Numbered from the stretch's first letter, positions 24,838-33,619 are shown. The stretch: 64,000 bases of DNA from SXVE01 sp036388895 (GCA_036388895.1 DASVQY010000018.1:34631-98630), one strand, 5' to 3'. Notes: generated by a model from the sequence alone, not told the origin. Numbers and translations: made by a program.

Positions 24838-25623
24838 TTAAGTTTTTCTCAACCGCCAGATCATAAACAGAACGGAAGCGGCGGCAACAATTAAACTGAT
24901 AATCTGCGAAGTCGAAAGTCCGGTCAGAGAGGTCAAACCGAAAAGATTTCCGCGCGGATCGTCCCGGAAAAACTCGATTGTAAAGCGAACGATGGCGTAA
25001 ATGATTCCGTAAGCGATCAATACCTGTCCGTCGAAGCGTTTTTTGCGATGAATTAATACCAAAACCGCGAAAACGATCAGCATCGTAATTGATTCGTAAA
25101 GCTGCGTCGGATGCAGAAAAAGATCGCTGCCGTCGGCTTTATAAATCGGGACGCCGGTGTACTCGTGCGCGTGTTCGGTAAAATGAACGCCTAAAGCCGA
25201 ATCGGTCGGTTTTCCCCAGCAGCATCCGGCGGCAAAACAACCTTGCCGCCCGAAAACCTGTCCGAGCGCGACGGCTGGCGCGAACGCGTCGGCAACCTTC
25301 CAGAAATTCAGCTTGTAATAACGAACCAGAAAAACGACCGTGAAAAATCCGCCTAAAAGTCCGCCGTAAAAAACGCCGCCCGAACGCAGAAAATCCAGCG
25401 AGAAAATCTGCACGTTTTCTTCGGTGAAAAACATTAAAAGTTTCGAGCCGAGCAACGCGCCGATCAGCGTCCAAAGTCCCAGATCGTAAATCCGCTCGCG
25501 GGGCAAACCATCGCGCGCCGCCAGACGCGACGCCGCGAAAAGCGCGAGCATCATTCCGGCGGCTAAAAGAACGCCGTATGTATTTATGGGAAAATCGCCG
25601 ATGCGGAAAAGTTCTGGATACAT
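24838..25623 (-). CDS. lgt: Prolipoprotein diacylglyceryl transferase
   Basis: 261 residues with seven hydrophobic helices. It transfers diacylglycerol from phosphatidylglycerol to the lipobox Cys of prolipoproteins at the outer face of the inner membrane. The signature GQVFGRQGCFAAGCCWGKPTD (about 120-140) and HPTQLYES (about 185) carry the conserved Arg, Gly and His residues of Lgt. Together with lspA 484 bases upstream on the same strand it gives two of the three steps of lipoprotein maturation; the lipoprotein N-acyltransferase Lnt is not in the window. Confidence 0.96.
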   Translation of the reverse strand: MYPELFRIGDFPINTYGVLLAAGMMLALFAASRLAARDGLPRERIYDLGLWTLIGALLGSKLLMFFTEENVQIFSLDFLRSGGVFYGGLLGGFFTVVFLVRYYKLNFWKVADAFAPAVALGQVFGRQGCFAAGCCWGKPTDSALGVHFTEHAHEYTGVPIYKADGSDLFLHPTQLYESITMLIVFAVLVLIHRKKRFDGQVLIAYGIIYAIVRFTIEFFRDDPRGNLFGLTSLTGLSTSQIISLIVAAASVLFMIWRLRKT

Positions 25624-25639
25624 CTTTTGATTTTGGACT

Positions 25640-26110
25640 TTAGATTGCCGATTTCGGGTTTGCGTTGTTATTTATCGCGAGGCGCATAATTATTTCGCCG
25701 TATTCGTTGTTTTCGCCGGTTCGCTCGAATCCGGCATTTCGATAAAGCGTCTCAGCGCCATCGTTTCCCGGAACGAAGCTCAAATAAATCTCGCGGCAGT
25801 CTTTAATCTGCTTTACCGCTTCGATAATTTCTGAAAGTGCCGCTTTGCCGTAGCCTTTGCCTTGAAAACGCTCATCAATCATCAAACGCACGAGGTAATA
25901 ACGGTCATCGTTGGTGTCCAGACCGAACATTGTAAAGCCGACCATTTCATCGCCGGCGTAAACGGCGCGAATGTTCATCGTCGGGTAAATTTTCGACTGC
26001 GCGATGGACATTACGTTCGGCGCGACGAAGTTTTGCTGCGCGTCAGCGACCTTTAAATTGACGCACTCGCGGAAATTTTCCGGCGTGATTTCGCGTAATG
26101 AAACATTCAT
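25640..26110 (-). CDS. GNAT acetyltransferase (SpeG/PaiA-like)
   Basis: 156 residues. The start MNVSLREITPENFRECVNLKV is typical of polyamine-type GNATs. LVRLMIDERFQGKGYGKAALSEIIEAV (about residues 75-101) is the acetyl-CoA loop with QGKGYG, and GNDGAETLYRNAGFERTGE matches the C-terminal motif of spermidine N1-acetyltransferase-like proteins. It is inserted between lspA (four-base overlap, ATGA) and lgt (17 bases away), so it is co-expressed with the lipoprotein-processing genes without a known functional link. Confidence 0.87.
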   Translation of the reverse strand: MNVSLREITPENFRECVNLKVADAQQNFVAPNVMSIAQSKIYPTMNIRAVYAGDEMVGFTMFGLDTNDDRYYLVRLMIDERFQGKGYGKAALSEIIEAVKQIKDCREIYLSFVPGNDGAETLYRNAGFERTGENNEYGEIIMRLAINNNANPKSAI

Positions 26111-26625
26111 TTTTCCTGTGTTTTTTTGTTATCGGCTTCTTTTTTCTTCGACAGAAACATATCGAGAATAAGCAGTCCGGCACCGATGCAAACTGCCATA
26201 TCAGCGACATTAAATGTCGGGTAATGCCACGAACCGAATTGAACGTCAATAAAATCAATGACGAAACCAAGACGCACACGATCAACGACGTTGCCGATGA
26301 TGCCGGCTAAAAGCAGCGCGAGCGCGCCTAAAACCCGATCATCCGAACGCGGCGTTTTCCAGAAAAAATATAAAACGAGAGTCGCCGCGATAAAAGCCAC
26401 GATTGACAAGCCCCAGCGCCCCGTATCGCCATGATCATCGAGCATACTAAAAGCGACGCCGGGGTTTTGCGCGTACGCGAAATTCAGAAAATTCGGGATC
26501 ACGGAGACATCGTCGCCGAATCGTAAACGCCGAACAGCCCACGCCTTTGTCGTCTGGTCAATCATAAAAACAGCGCCAGCCGCGACCAGATACCCTAATT
26601 TCCAGAAAAAATCTTTTTTATTCAC
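26107..26625 (-). CDS. lspA: Lipoprotein signal peptidase LspA
   Basis: 172 residues with four hydrophobic helices; an aspartyl protease that removes signal peptides of diacylglyceryl-prolipoproteins in the inner membrane. The first motif is FMIDQTTKAWAV (about 20-31). The catalytic Asp residues lie in GIIGNVVDRVRLGFVIDF (about 117-134) and PTFNVADMAVCIG (about 144). The start is GTG at 26625; no ATG fits. The Lys-rich C-terminal tail (about 160-172) is slightly longer than usual. First gene of the lspA-GNAT-lgt cluster. Confidence 0.95.
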   Translation of the reverse strand: MNKKDFFWKLGYLVAAGAVFMIDQTTKAWAVRRLRFGDDVSVIPNFLNFAYAQNPGVAFSMLDDHGDTGRWGLSIVAFIAATLVLYFFWKTPRSDDRVLGALALLLAGIIGNVVDRVRLGFVIDFIDVQFGSWHYPTFNVADMAVCIGAGLLILDMFLSKKKEADNKKTQEK

Positions 26626-26654
26626 AACTTAAAGTTTAGTGGAAACAACCGAAA

Positions 26655-26714
26655 AAATAAACAGGATAGACAAAACTCACAGAGTATACGAATGTAGTTC
26701 TATCCTGTTTATTT
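26655..26714. repeat. 16-bp perfect inverted repeat, 'AACAGGATA' type
   Basis: AAATAAACAGGATAGA (26655-26670) is matched exactly by TCTATCCTGTTTATTT (26699-26714) with a 28-base loop. It lies between the ileS stop and lspA. It could end ileS transcription but lacks a GC-rich stem with T-run. A related word, TTTATCCGGTTTATT, occurs near 40000. Confidence 0.65.
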
Positions 26715-26768
26715 TACTCATTTCGTTAAATTTTACAGAATAATCGCTGACTGCAAAGAAAACGATTA

Positions 26769-29711
26769 CTATGCTGCCGCACTGCGCTCAATTTGCCCCA
26801 AAGCTGCCGCGCATCTTTCGCAGACGGTCGGATATTTTTCGTATTCACCGACGTGAACCGAATAATTCCAGCAACGCTCGCATTTTTCGCCGTCGGCTTT
26901 CCGAATTTCGACCGCAAAAGCATCGCCCTCGTGAACTTCAACTTGCGAAACGATGAAAATATAACGCAAATCTTCGTAAAAAGGCAGCAAAAATCTCGTC
27001 GTTTCTTTGTCCGTCGTCAAAACCACTTTTGCTTCCAGACTCGAACCGATGCGTTTTTCGTTGCGCGCTTGTTCGAGTGCCTTTAAAACTTCGTCACGAA
27101 TTGAAAACACGCGTTCCCAATCAGCTAAAAGCTGCGAATTATCAGCGCCTGAAACCTTCGGAAACTCAGCTAAATGCACCGACGCGAATCGCTGATTCGG
27201 CAGATTTTCGTACGCTTCGTCAGCCGTAAAAGCGAGAATCGGCGCGAGCAGACGGCAAAGTTTGTCGGAGATTTCATAAAGAGCCGTTTGCGCCGAACGC
27301 CGCTCCAGACTTTTCGGCGCGTAGATGTACAGACGGTCTTTGATGATGTCGAAATACCGCGCCGAAAGCGTTACGGTGACAAAATTATAAAGCGTTTGAT
27401 AAACGGCTTGATAATCGAAATTTTCAAAGCCGGCAATGACTTTCGCCGTCACTTCGTCGAGATTCGCCAGCGCCCAGCGGTCAATTTCGAGCAGATTTTC
27501 AATCTCGCCGGCTTCCGCGCCGTGAGAATATTGCAAAAGCGGATTCTTCACGGCGTCCGCGTCGGGGTCGAACCCGTCGAGATTTCCAAGCGCGTAACGC
27601 AGAGTGTTTCTGAATTTGCGGTAAGCGTCAACGATGCGCGATAAAATCTCGTCGGAACAGCGAATGTCCTGCGTGTAATCAACCGCCGCCGCCCAAAGCC
27701 GCAGAATTTCCGCGCCGGATTTGCCGACGACTTCGTTCGGCGAAATCGCGTTTCCGGTTGATTTGTGCATCTGCTTGCCTTCGCCGTCAACGACCCATCC
27801 GTGCGTGATAACGGTCTTATACGGCGCGGTGTCGTGCGCCGCGAGCCCACACATCAAAGAAGAATTGAACCAGCCGCGATACTGGTCGCCGCCTTCGAGA
27901 TAAACGTCAGCCGGAAACTGCAAATTGTCGCGCGTTTCCAAAACCGCGACGCAGCTCGAACCGGAATCGAACCAAACGTCTAAAATATCGGTTTCTTTGC
28001 GAAAATCCGCGCTGTTGCATTTAGGGCAAACAAAATCTTCGGGCAACAATTCGCTTTCCGGTCGCGCGTACCACGCATCGGAAGTTTCGCGCGCGAAAAT
28101 ATCAGCGACGTGATTGATGATTTTCGGGTCGGCAATCGGCTCGTCGCACGCCTGACAGTAAAAAACCGGAATCGGAACGCCCCACGAACGCTGGCGCGAA
28201 ACGCACCAGTCCGGGCGACCTTTGATCATATTCGACATTCGACCTTCGCCCCAAGCAGGATGCCATTTAACCTGTCCGACTTCCTCTAAAGCGTTTTCGC
28301 GCAGCGATGTCTGCTCGCCGGTTTCGGCTTCCGCGTCCATCGAAATAAACCACTGTGGCGTGGCGCGAAAAACCACCGGATTTTTGCATCGCCAGCAATG
28401 CGGGTAACGATGCTCGTAATTTTCCGAAAACAAAAGCGAGCCGTTTTCCTTCATCAATTCGACGATTCGCGGATTCGCTTTGAAAATGTTTTCGCCGCCG
28501 AAATATTCGACTTCGGGAAAATATCTTCCGGCATTGTCAACCGGACAATAAATTTCCAAACCGTATTGTTTCCCGATCACAAAGTCGTCGTGCCCGTGTC
28601 CCGGCGCTGTGTGAACGAGTCCGGTTCCGGCTTTGCTCGTTTCTTTTTTGTCGCGCGCTTCGGACACGTCGATTTCCGTTTCCGCGTCCGCTTCTCCGCC
28701 GAGCGTTACGTGCTCGCCGTTCATTATCAAAGATTCGCGGTCGAGCCACGGATGTTTCGCCCGCATCCGGTCGAGCTTCGAGCCTTTGAATTTAGCCAAG
28801 ATGCGCGGCAAATGCCGTTCGCCGTTTTCGTCCGGCGCGCTGAGGCAGCACTTGACGAAAACGAAACCGATCAGCTCCGAAGCGACGATTAAAACTTCAT
28901 CGCCGGCTTCGACCGCCGCGTATTCGTAATCCGGGTGAACCGCAATTCCGAGATTCGCCGGAATCGTCCACGGCGTCGTCGTCCAGATGACGAGCGAAAC
29001 CCGTCTGCCCGCAAGATTCTCGTCCAACTCCGCCGGATCGGTCATAAGCGGAAATTTAACGTAAATCGAAGGCGAAGTATGCAGTTTGTATTCGACTTCG
29101 GCTTCCGCTAGAGCCGTCTGGTCGTGAATGCACCAGTAAACCGGGCGCAAGCCTTTGTAAACGTAGCCGCGTTCGAGAAACGTGCCGAAAAGCCGCGCCG
29201 TTTCCGATTCGTATTCGTTCGACATCGTTAAATACGGATTATCCCACTCGCCCAAAATTCCAAGCCGCGAAAAATCCCGCGTTTGTCCGTCCATCGCTTT
29301 TGAAGCGTGTTCGCGGCAGATTTTGCGAAACGTGGCGACCGGCAAATCGTTTTTATTTTTGCCTTTTTCGGCGAGCTTTTTCTCGACGTGCGTTTCAATC
29401 GGCAAGCCGTGACAATCGTAGCCGGGAACATACGGCGCGTCGAAGCCCATCATCGAGCGCGATTTGACGACGAAATCTTTCAGAATTTTATTGAGCGCCG
29501 TGCCGATGTGAATGTCGGCGTTGGCGTACGGCGGTCCGTCGTGCAAAATGAATTTCGTCGCGCCGCGTCTTGCTTCGCGGATCATCTCGTAAAGATTGAT
29601 GTCGGTCCATTTCTTCAATCGCGCCGGCTCGGATTGCGACAGATTCGCTTTTTGCGCGAAATTTGTTTTCGGTAAATTAACGGTTTTCTTCAGTTCTAAA
29701 AGCTCAGTCAT
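26769..29711 (-). CDS. ileS: Isoleucyl-tRNA synthetase
   Basis: 980 residues; charges tRNA-Ile and edits Val. GPPYANADIHIGT (about 59-71) carries the HIGH motif. The catalytic domain is split by a large editing domain (about 190-400) with LVIWTTTPWTIPANLGIAV and GTGLVHTAPGHGHDDF. The second signature reads GKQMHKSTGNA near residue 650 in place of KMSKS, still with the ATP-binding Lys. The C-terminus has the anticodon-binding helices and a zinc knuckle CERCW...CERC, as in the bacterial (IleS1-like) type. A leader with a terminator and an Ile-rich mini-ORF lies upstream, suggesting attenuation control. Confidence 0.96.
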   Translation of the reverse strand: MTELLELKKTVNLPKTNFAQKANLSQSEPARLKKWTDINLYEMIREARRGATKFILHDGPPYANADIHIGTALNKILKDFVVKSRSMMGFDAPYVPGYDCHGLPIETHVEKKLAEKGKNKNDLPVATFRKICREHASKAMDGQTRDFSRLGILGEWDNPYLTMSNEYESETARLFGTFLERGYVYKGLRPVYWCIHDQTALAEAEVEYKLHTSPSIYVKFPLMTDPAELDENLAGRRVSLVIWTTTPWTIPANLGIAVHPDYEYAAVEAGDEVLIVASELIGFVFVKCCLSAPDENGERHLPRILAKFKGSKLDRMRAKHPWLDRESLIMNGEHVTLGGEADAETEIDVSEARDKKETSKAGTGLVHTAPGHGHDDFVIGKQYGLEIYCPVDNAGRYFPEVEYFGGENIFKANPRIVELMKENGSLLFSENYEHRYPHCWRCKNPVVFRATPQWFISMDAEAETGEQTSLRENALEEVGQVKWHPAWGEGRMSNMIKGRPDWCVSRQRSWGVPIPVFYCQACDEPIADPKIINHVADIFARETSDAWYARPESELLPEDFVCPKCNSADFRKETDILDVWFDSGSSCVAVLETRDNLQFPADVYLEGGDQYRGWFNSSLMCGLAAHDTAPYKTVITHGWVVDGEGKQMHKSTGNAISPNEVVGKSGAEILRLWAAAVDYTQDIRCSDEILSRIVDAYRKFRNTLRYALGNLDGFDPDADAVKNPLLQYSHGAEAGEIENLLEIDRWALANLDEVTAKVIAGFENFDYQAVYQTLYNFVTVTLSARYFDIIKDRLYIYAPKSLERRSAQTALYEISDKLCRLLAPILAFTADEAYENLPNQRFASVHLAEFPKVSGADNSQLLADWERVFSIRDEVLKALEQARNEKRIGSSLEAKVVLTTDKETTRFLLPFYEDLRYIFIVSQVEVHEGDAFAVEIRKADGEKCERCWNYSVHVGEYEKYPTVCERCAAALGQIERSAAA

Positions 29712-29825
29712 AAGTTTATAAAAAGTTTAATATTATCACGTTTTTTCGGCTGTAAAAATTCGCCGCAAAGACAATTTTTATTTTGTATTTATTACGGCTC
29801 CGCACGAAAAATGTCTTTAAAAATC

Positions 29826-29862
29826 GAAAAGTCCCAAGCCTTTTTTGCGGCTCGGGACTTTT
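29826..29862 (-). terminator. Intrinsic terminator in the ileS leader (attenuator)
   Basis: The arms AAAAGTCCCAAGCC (29826-29839) and GGCTCGGGACTTTT pair in a 14-bp stem with one mismatch and are flanked by T-runs on both sides. On the minus strand it sits about 115 bases before the ileS start and about 35 bases after the leader ORF. No complete gene on either strand needs a terminator here. Its 5' arm in the minus orientation (AAGTCCCG) can alternatively pair with GGGGACT at 29907-29913 inside the leader ORF, which would prevent termination. Confidence 0.7.
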
Positions 29863-29895
29863 TAACGCGAAGATCAACTCCGGCTCGCGCTTTCT

Positions 29896-29949
29896 TTACA
29901 GCGCGCAGTCCCCGTTGAAAATAATATCTATGGATAAAGCAACCAACAT
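29896..29949 (-). CDS. ileS leader peptide (17 aa)
   Basis: An ATG-started mini-ORF encoding MLVALSIDIIFNGDCAL, with isoleucine codons at positions 7 (ATA), 9 and 10 (both ATT). GGAG stands eight bases before the ATG. Its stop codon lies in the loop of a small hairpin (CGCGCT / AGCGCG), and its codons 13-15 contain GGGGACT, complementary to the 5' arm of the downstream terminator. This is the standard arrangement of an amino-acid attenuator: stalling at the first Ile codons would leave GGGGACT free to break the terminator, whereas translation to the stop would cover it. The function is inference from layout. Confidence 0.6.
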   Translation of the reverse strand: MLVALSIDIIFNGDCAL

Positions 29950-29965
29950 AAAACTCGCTCCGTCT

Positions 29966-29995
29966 ATTTTATGCCAGTGTTTCCGCAATAGTCAA
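29966..29995 (-). promoter_or_regulatory. Promoter of ileS
   Basis: On the minus strand TTGACT (29995-29990) and TAAAAT (29971-29966) are spaced by 18 bases, a good housekeeping-type promoter. It would start a transcript near 29960, almost at the ribosome binding site of the leader ORF, giving about 250 bases of leader before ileS. Confidence 0.55.
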
Positions 29996-30035
29996 CGAAT
30001 TTCAGCAGGAGACTTGCGGACGGCGTTTCACAAAA

Positions 30036-31172
30036 ATGAGAAATTATCATCGTAAGTTTTTCCTTTTCATTATTTTAACGATTACGTTTTGTTCTTTTGC
30101 GCTTTCGCAAACGCCGCAAACGACGCCCGACGAACAAATAAAAATCGTTACTGAAGAAGTCCACTTGAACGTCACGGCGCAGACGAGCGGCGGGCGATTC
30201 GTGCCGACACTGACGAAAGACGATTTGCTGATCGTCGAAGAAGGAACGCCGCAGACGATTGAAAGTATGAAGCGCGTTCCGGCAAGCGTCTTGCTTTTGC
30301 TCGACACGGGCGGGAATTTTAATTTCGCCAAAACGATTAATATGACGCGCTTGACTGCGAAACTTCTGGTTCAAAATCTTTCAAGCGAAGATTCAATCGC
30401 CGTGATGCAGGCTTACAACAAAATCGAAACCGTTTCCGGTTGGACGAGTGCGCGCGACCGAATTCAAGACGATCTCGACAAAAAACTTTTCGGCGGCAAT
30501 CGTTCGCAGTTTATAAACGCCGTCAACGGGGCGATTGAAATGTTCAAAGCTCGCCCGCTCGAAAATCGTCATCTGGTTTTCATCGGCGACGGACTCGACA
30601 GCGTGGCGAGCGCAGCCGACCGGCAAAGAGCCCTGCAAAATTTGCTCGCCGCAAACATCACCGTTCACGTCATCGCTTACAATAAAATGGAAGCAAGCCG
30701 CGCGCTCGGCGCGACCAGACCTTTTCAAATCGGCGAAGAAAGAGAAACGCCGCGCCTGCCCGATCACGTTCTTGAGGCAATTATCGAAACGATGCCCCGG
30801 GGTATGCGAGATAATTTCAGAAGAATGGTCAAATCTGAAAGGTTATTTGTCATCCGTCTTGATAACAAAGCCATCAAGGTCGCCAAACAAAAACGCGAAG
30901 AATGGATTAAAGGCGAAGCGGAATTTCAAACTCTGGCAGAAGACACCGGCGGAATCTTCCAGGCGCCCGAAGAACCGGAAACGATGCTGCTTTTCGCGCA
31001 CGAAATCGCCAAAGCAATCGGTTCGCAGTACGTCGTGACATACGTTCCGACCAAACCTTTCGCCAACGCCGAAACCGCCGAATCGAGAAAAATCCGCGTC
31101 GGCACGCATTGCAACGGCGTTCAAATTCGTTCACGCCATAAAGTCGTTTTGAATCCGGTCAATGATAAATAA
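30036..31172 (+). CDS. VWFA-related Acidobacterial-domain protein
   Basis: 378 residues. A signal peptide (MRNYHRKFFLFIILTITFCSFALSQ) is followed by a short beta domain (IVTEEVHLNVTAQTSGGRFVPTLTKDDLLIVEEGTPQTIES). Then comes a von Willebrand A fold (about residues 85-290) in which LLLDTGGNFNF replaces the usual DxSxS metal site. HLVFIGDGLDSV is the second metal-site strand. This order is typical of the VWFA-related domain found in many copies in Acidobacteria. It is secreted and presumably binds a protein or substrate partner. It is transcribed away from ileS. Confidence 0.83.
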   Translation: MRNYHRKFFLFIILTITFCSFALSQTPQTTPDEQIKIVTEEVHLNVTAQTSGGRFVPTLTKDDLLIVEEGTPQTIESMKRVPASVLLLLDTGGNFNFAKTINMTRLTAKLLVQNLSSEDSIAVMQAYNKIETVSGWTSARDRIQDDLDKKLFGGNRSQFINAVNGAIEMFKARPLENRHLVFIGDGLDSVASAADRQRALQNLLAANITVHVIAYNKMEASRALGATRPFQIGEERETPRLPDHVLEAIIETMPRGMRDNFRRMVKSERLFVIRLDNKAIKVAKQKREEWIKGEAEFQTLAEDTGGIFQAPEEPETMLLFAHEIAKAIGSQYVVTYVPTKPFANAETAESRKIRVGTHCNGVQIRSRHKVVLNPVNDK

Positions 31173-31173
31173 A

Positions 31174-31962
31174 TTAAAAATACGCTCCGAAATAGCTTGC
31201 CGTAAACATTACGACGTGAGCGAGCATATGAGCGATTATCGCCGACTCAAGCCCTTTCTTCCAGTAAAGAAAACCGGCAATCAAACCGAAAACTGAATTG
31301 CCGACAATAACGAATAACGTTAAGGCAACGGTAGCATCGGGCAACAGCATATAAGCAACCGGTAAATGACCGATGCCGAATACGATTGATGAAATTATAA
31401 TCGCGGCGATAAAATAAACGGATTTCGGTTCGCCCATTCCACTTTGAAACAATCGCCACAAAACCCAGACAAGTAGCGTCAATAAGCCCCATCGAAGCAA
31501 TAATTCTTCGGTGATTCCGCCGTAAAGCAGGCGGGTCGGAAGCGGAACGAAACTTCCTAATTCACTGATTCGCGCGACGGCTTCCGGCGGCAAAAACGGA
31601 TTCCAAAGAAAAGCGATTAAAACGATGGATGCGCCGCCGACAAAACCGCCGGTAATGCCGGGAATAATTTGCGATTTGAAGGCAGGAACCAAGTTTTCGC
31701 CGCCCGCCAGCGCTTCTGCGACCGGCGCTGACAATCCGACTTTTGAGCCAAGCGCCGCCCCGACAACAACGGCGACAGTTAAAATAATCGTCGGTTGAAC
31801 CAGGCTCAAAAGTTTCAATGCCGGAGTAATCGACGGAATTTCCGTTCCCGCCGGAACAGGCAAAATTGCTAGCAACCCGTTTAAGTCAACTAACAGAAAT
31901 GAAAGAATGCCCGCCAAACCGGCTAACCATAAAATTACAAATAAACGAGTTTTGAAACTCAT
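31174..31962 (-). CDS. CPBP family intramembrane metalloprotease
   Basis: 262 residues with about eight hydrophobic helices. The CPBP (CAAX protease/bacteriocin-processing) motifs are GGITEELLLRWGLL (EExxxR, about residue 150), SIVFGIGHLP (FxxxH, about 190) and AIIAHMLAHVV (HxxxH-like, about 245). It is a membrane protease of the Rce1/Abi type; the substrate is unknown. It is convergent with the VWA gene, the stops lying one base apart. Confidence 0.85.
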   Translation of the reverse strand: MSFKTRLFVILWLAGLAGILSFLLVDLNGLLAILPVPAGTEIPSITPALKLLSLVQPTIILTVAVVVGAALGSKVGLSAPVAEALAGGENLVPAFKSQIIPGITGGFVGGASIVLIAFLWNPFLPPEAVARISELGSFVPLPTRLLYGGITEELLLRWGLLTLLVWVLWRLFQSGMGEPKSVYFIAAIIISSIVFGIGHLPVAYMLLPDATVALTLFVIVGNSVFGLIAGFLYWKKGLESAIIAHMLAHVVMFTASYFGAYF

Positions 31963-32001
31963 ACAAATTATTGGTTGAAACTACTTTCGCAACACATTTT
32001 G

Positions 32002-33324
32002 TTAAAGCAACCCTCTTTCTTTTACGCGCAGGTATGTTTCCAAAAGACGCGGCGCGAGCGTTTGCGCCGTTACGTCGAGCGCCAGACCGCCGATTGATTC
32101 GACCAAACGCAGCGCCGATTCGCGCGCGTGTATAATTTCTTCAGCCGCGCTTTGCGTGAAAACGTCTTTGATTTCTTTCGGCGCTTCGCTTACGGCGGCG
32201 TTTAAATCGCGGTCGCCGATTGTCACGACGAGCGGAAGATGACGCGGACGCATTAGTTTTAACGAATTTATTAATTCTCTCGAAGAATCCTTGTCAACCA
32301 GATCGGTCAAAATTACGACGAACGAGCGTTTTTTCGAGTTCGAGGCGATGAATTGAAATGCCCGCGCGTATGAAGGCTCGATCAATTCCGGTTCGAGATC
32401 GTGCAGAGCTTCCAAAACGGCGTCAATGTGCTCCAAGCCTTTTTTCGGCGGAAGATATTTTTTTACTTTTCGACCGAAAACGACTAAACCGCAATTATCG
32501 CCGCCGCGCGCCGCCGCCGACATCAGCGCGAGCGCGGCGTGAATCGCCGTGTCGAATTTCGTTTCGTCGCCGATGCGCCCGGTCATCAGGCGACCGGCGT
32601 CGAGCGCGATGATGATGTTCTGGTCGCGCTCGATTTGATATTGCCGCGTCGTCAGGCGCGAGCGTCGCGCCGTCGCCGTCCAGGAAATATGCCGCAGCTC
32701 GTCGCCGCGCACGTAATCGCGCATTGATTCGAATTCGCGTCCTTCGCCGCGCCTTACCGATTTTCGCTGAATCGCCAGAAACGAACGCGCGCCGAGCGCT
32801 TTTAATTCCATTTCGCGCGCCCGCCGCATATTCGGACAAACTTTGACCGATTGCGGCTCGCCTAGTTCGGTTTGACACCAAACCAACCCGAGGCGCGAAA
32901 GCCAGCGCACGGCGGTTCGACCGAACCGGTAATTTCCCCGTTTCGGCGGCGTTAAAAGATAGAAAAAATCGGCAGTTGTTTGAGCCTCGGCGACGAATTT
33001 CGCTTCGCGTTTATCGCCTAAAATCATTTCCGGCGGGTATTCGTCTTTGATGACCGTGCGATAATCGTTCGACGAGCCGTTTTCAACGCGAAGGTGAATC
33101 CGCGCTTCCTCGCCGATGGCGAAACGTTTTTCAAACGAACGAGTTACGGTGAAATCTTCCGGCAGGCGGCGGCTGATAAAATAATCAACAAATGCAGTTG
33201 TTATCAAAACGAAGTCGTAAATCAGAACGATTGAACGAAGAAACGGAAAATTCCACGAAAGCGAAAGCGGAACGAGTCCGACGGCGAGCAGAATAAAAAA
33301 ACGGCGTGAGAAAACGAATCGCAT
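32002..33324 (-). CDS. DUF58 domain protein
   Basis: 440 residues. Two N-terminal helices (about 5-50) anchor it, then a beta-rich segment (FAIGEEARIHLRVENGSSNDYRTVIKDEYP, about 68-98). The DUF58 core is REFESMRDYVRGDELRHISWTATARRSRLTTRQYQIERDQNIIIALDAGRLM (about 198-250), which leads into a VWA-like fold with VVILTDLVD. DUF58 proteins usually work beside MoxR AAA+ ATPases and CoxE-type VWA proteins; no MoxR gene lies in this window. A role in assembly or envelope maintenance is inferred from the family. Confidence 0.9.
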   Translation of the reverse strand: MRFVFSRRFFILLAVGLVPLSLSWNFPFLRSIVLIYDFVLITTAFVDYFISRRLPEDFTVTRSFEKRFAIGEEARIHLRVENGSSNDYRTVIKDEYPPEMILGDKREAKFVAEAQTTADFFYLLTPPKRGNYRFGRTAVRWLSRLGLVWCQTELGEPQSVKVCPNMRRAREMELKALGARSFLAIQRKSVRRGEGREFESMRDYVRGDELRHISWTATARRSRLTTRQYQIERDQNIIIALDAGRLMTGRIGDETKFDTAIHAALALMSAAARGGDNCGLVVFGRKVKKYLPPKKGLEHIDAVLEALHDLEPELIEPSYARAFQFIASNSKKRSFVVILTDLVDKDSSRELINSLKLMRPRHLPLVVTIGDRDLNAAVSEAPKEIKDVFTQSAAEEIIHARESALRLVESIGGLALDVTAQTLAPRLLETYLRVKERGLL

Positions 33325-33619
33325 AAATTCACGGTTGATTATACAGAAAACTCTTCAAAGCGAAAATATTTGTCACAGCCTACGCGCTGCGCTCTCTGTT
33401 GAACGAGCGAAATTTTATTCCGAATCGGAAACGAATTGACAAGCAAATCTTTCCAACGCAAATCAATAAAATACGAGCAAAAAGCCAAACGGCGCTGAGG
33501 TAAAGTCGCCGGCGGCTGGAAACAAAGCGAAACGTTTATAAATTTTCTGCCGTTGATACAACTAAAACGCCCGCATCCGGCACAAATAAACAGCAGTCAA
33601 AAAACATCGGAGGCGCATT
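33325..33619. other. Divergent intergenic region
   Basis: 295 bases between the divergent DUF58 gene and a secreted-protein gene. TTGACA stands at 33436-33441 but no -10 box is at the proper distance. I see no ORF or recognised RNA element. A GGAGG at about 33609-33613 serves the TTG start at 33620. Confidence 0.4.

Noticed and set aside
29700..30000. T-box riboswitch for ileS
   Set aside because: No TGGNACCGCG box, no specifier-type stem; the leader ORF with Ile codons explains the terminator better.
29783..30055. 90-residue ORF on the plus strand through the ileS leader
   Set aside because: It crosses the terminator hairpin and the leader ORF, has no ribosome binding site and no family resemblance.
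33436..33472. Promoter with TTGACA at 33436
   Set aside because: No -10 box within 15-20 bases; TAAAAT is 25 bases away.
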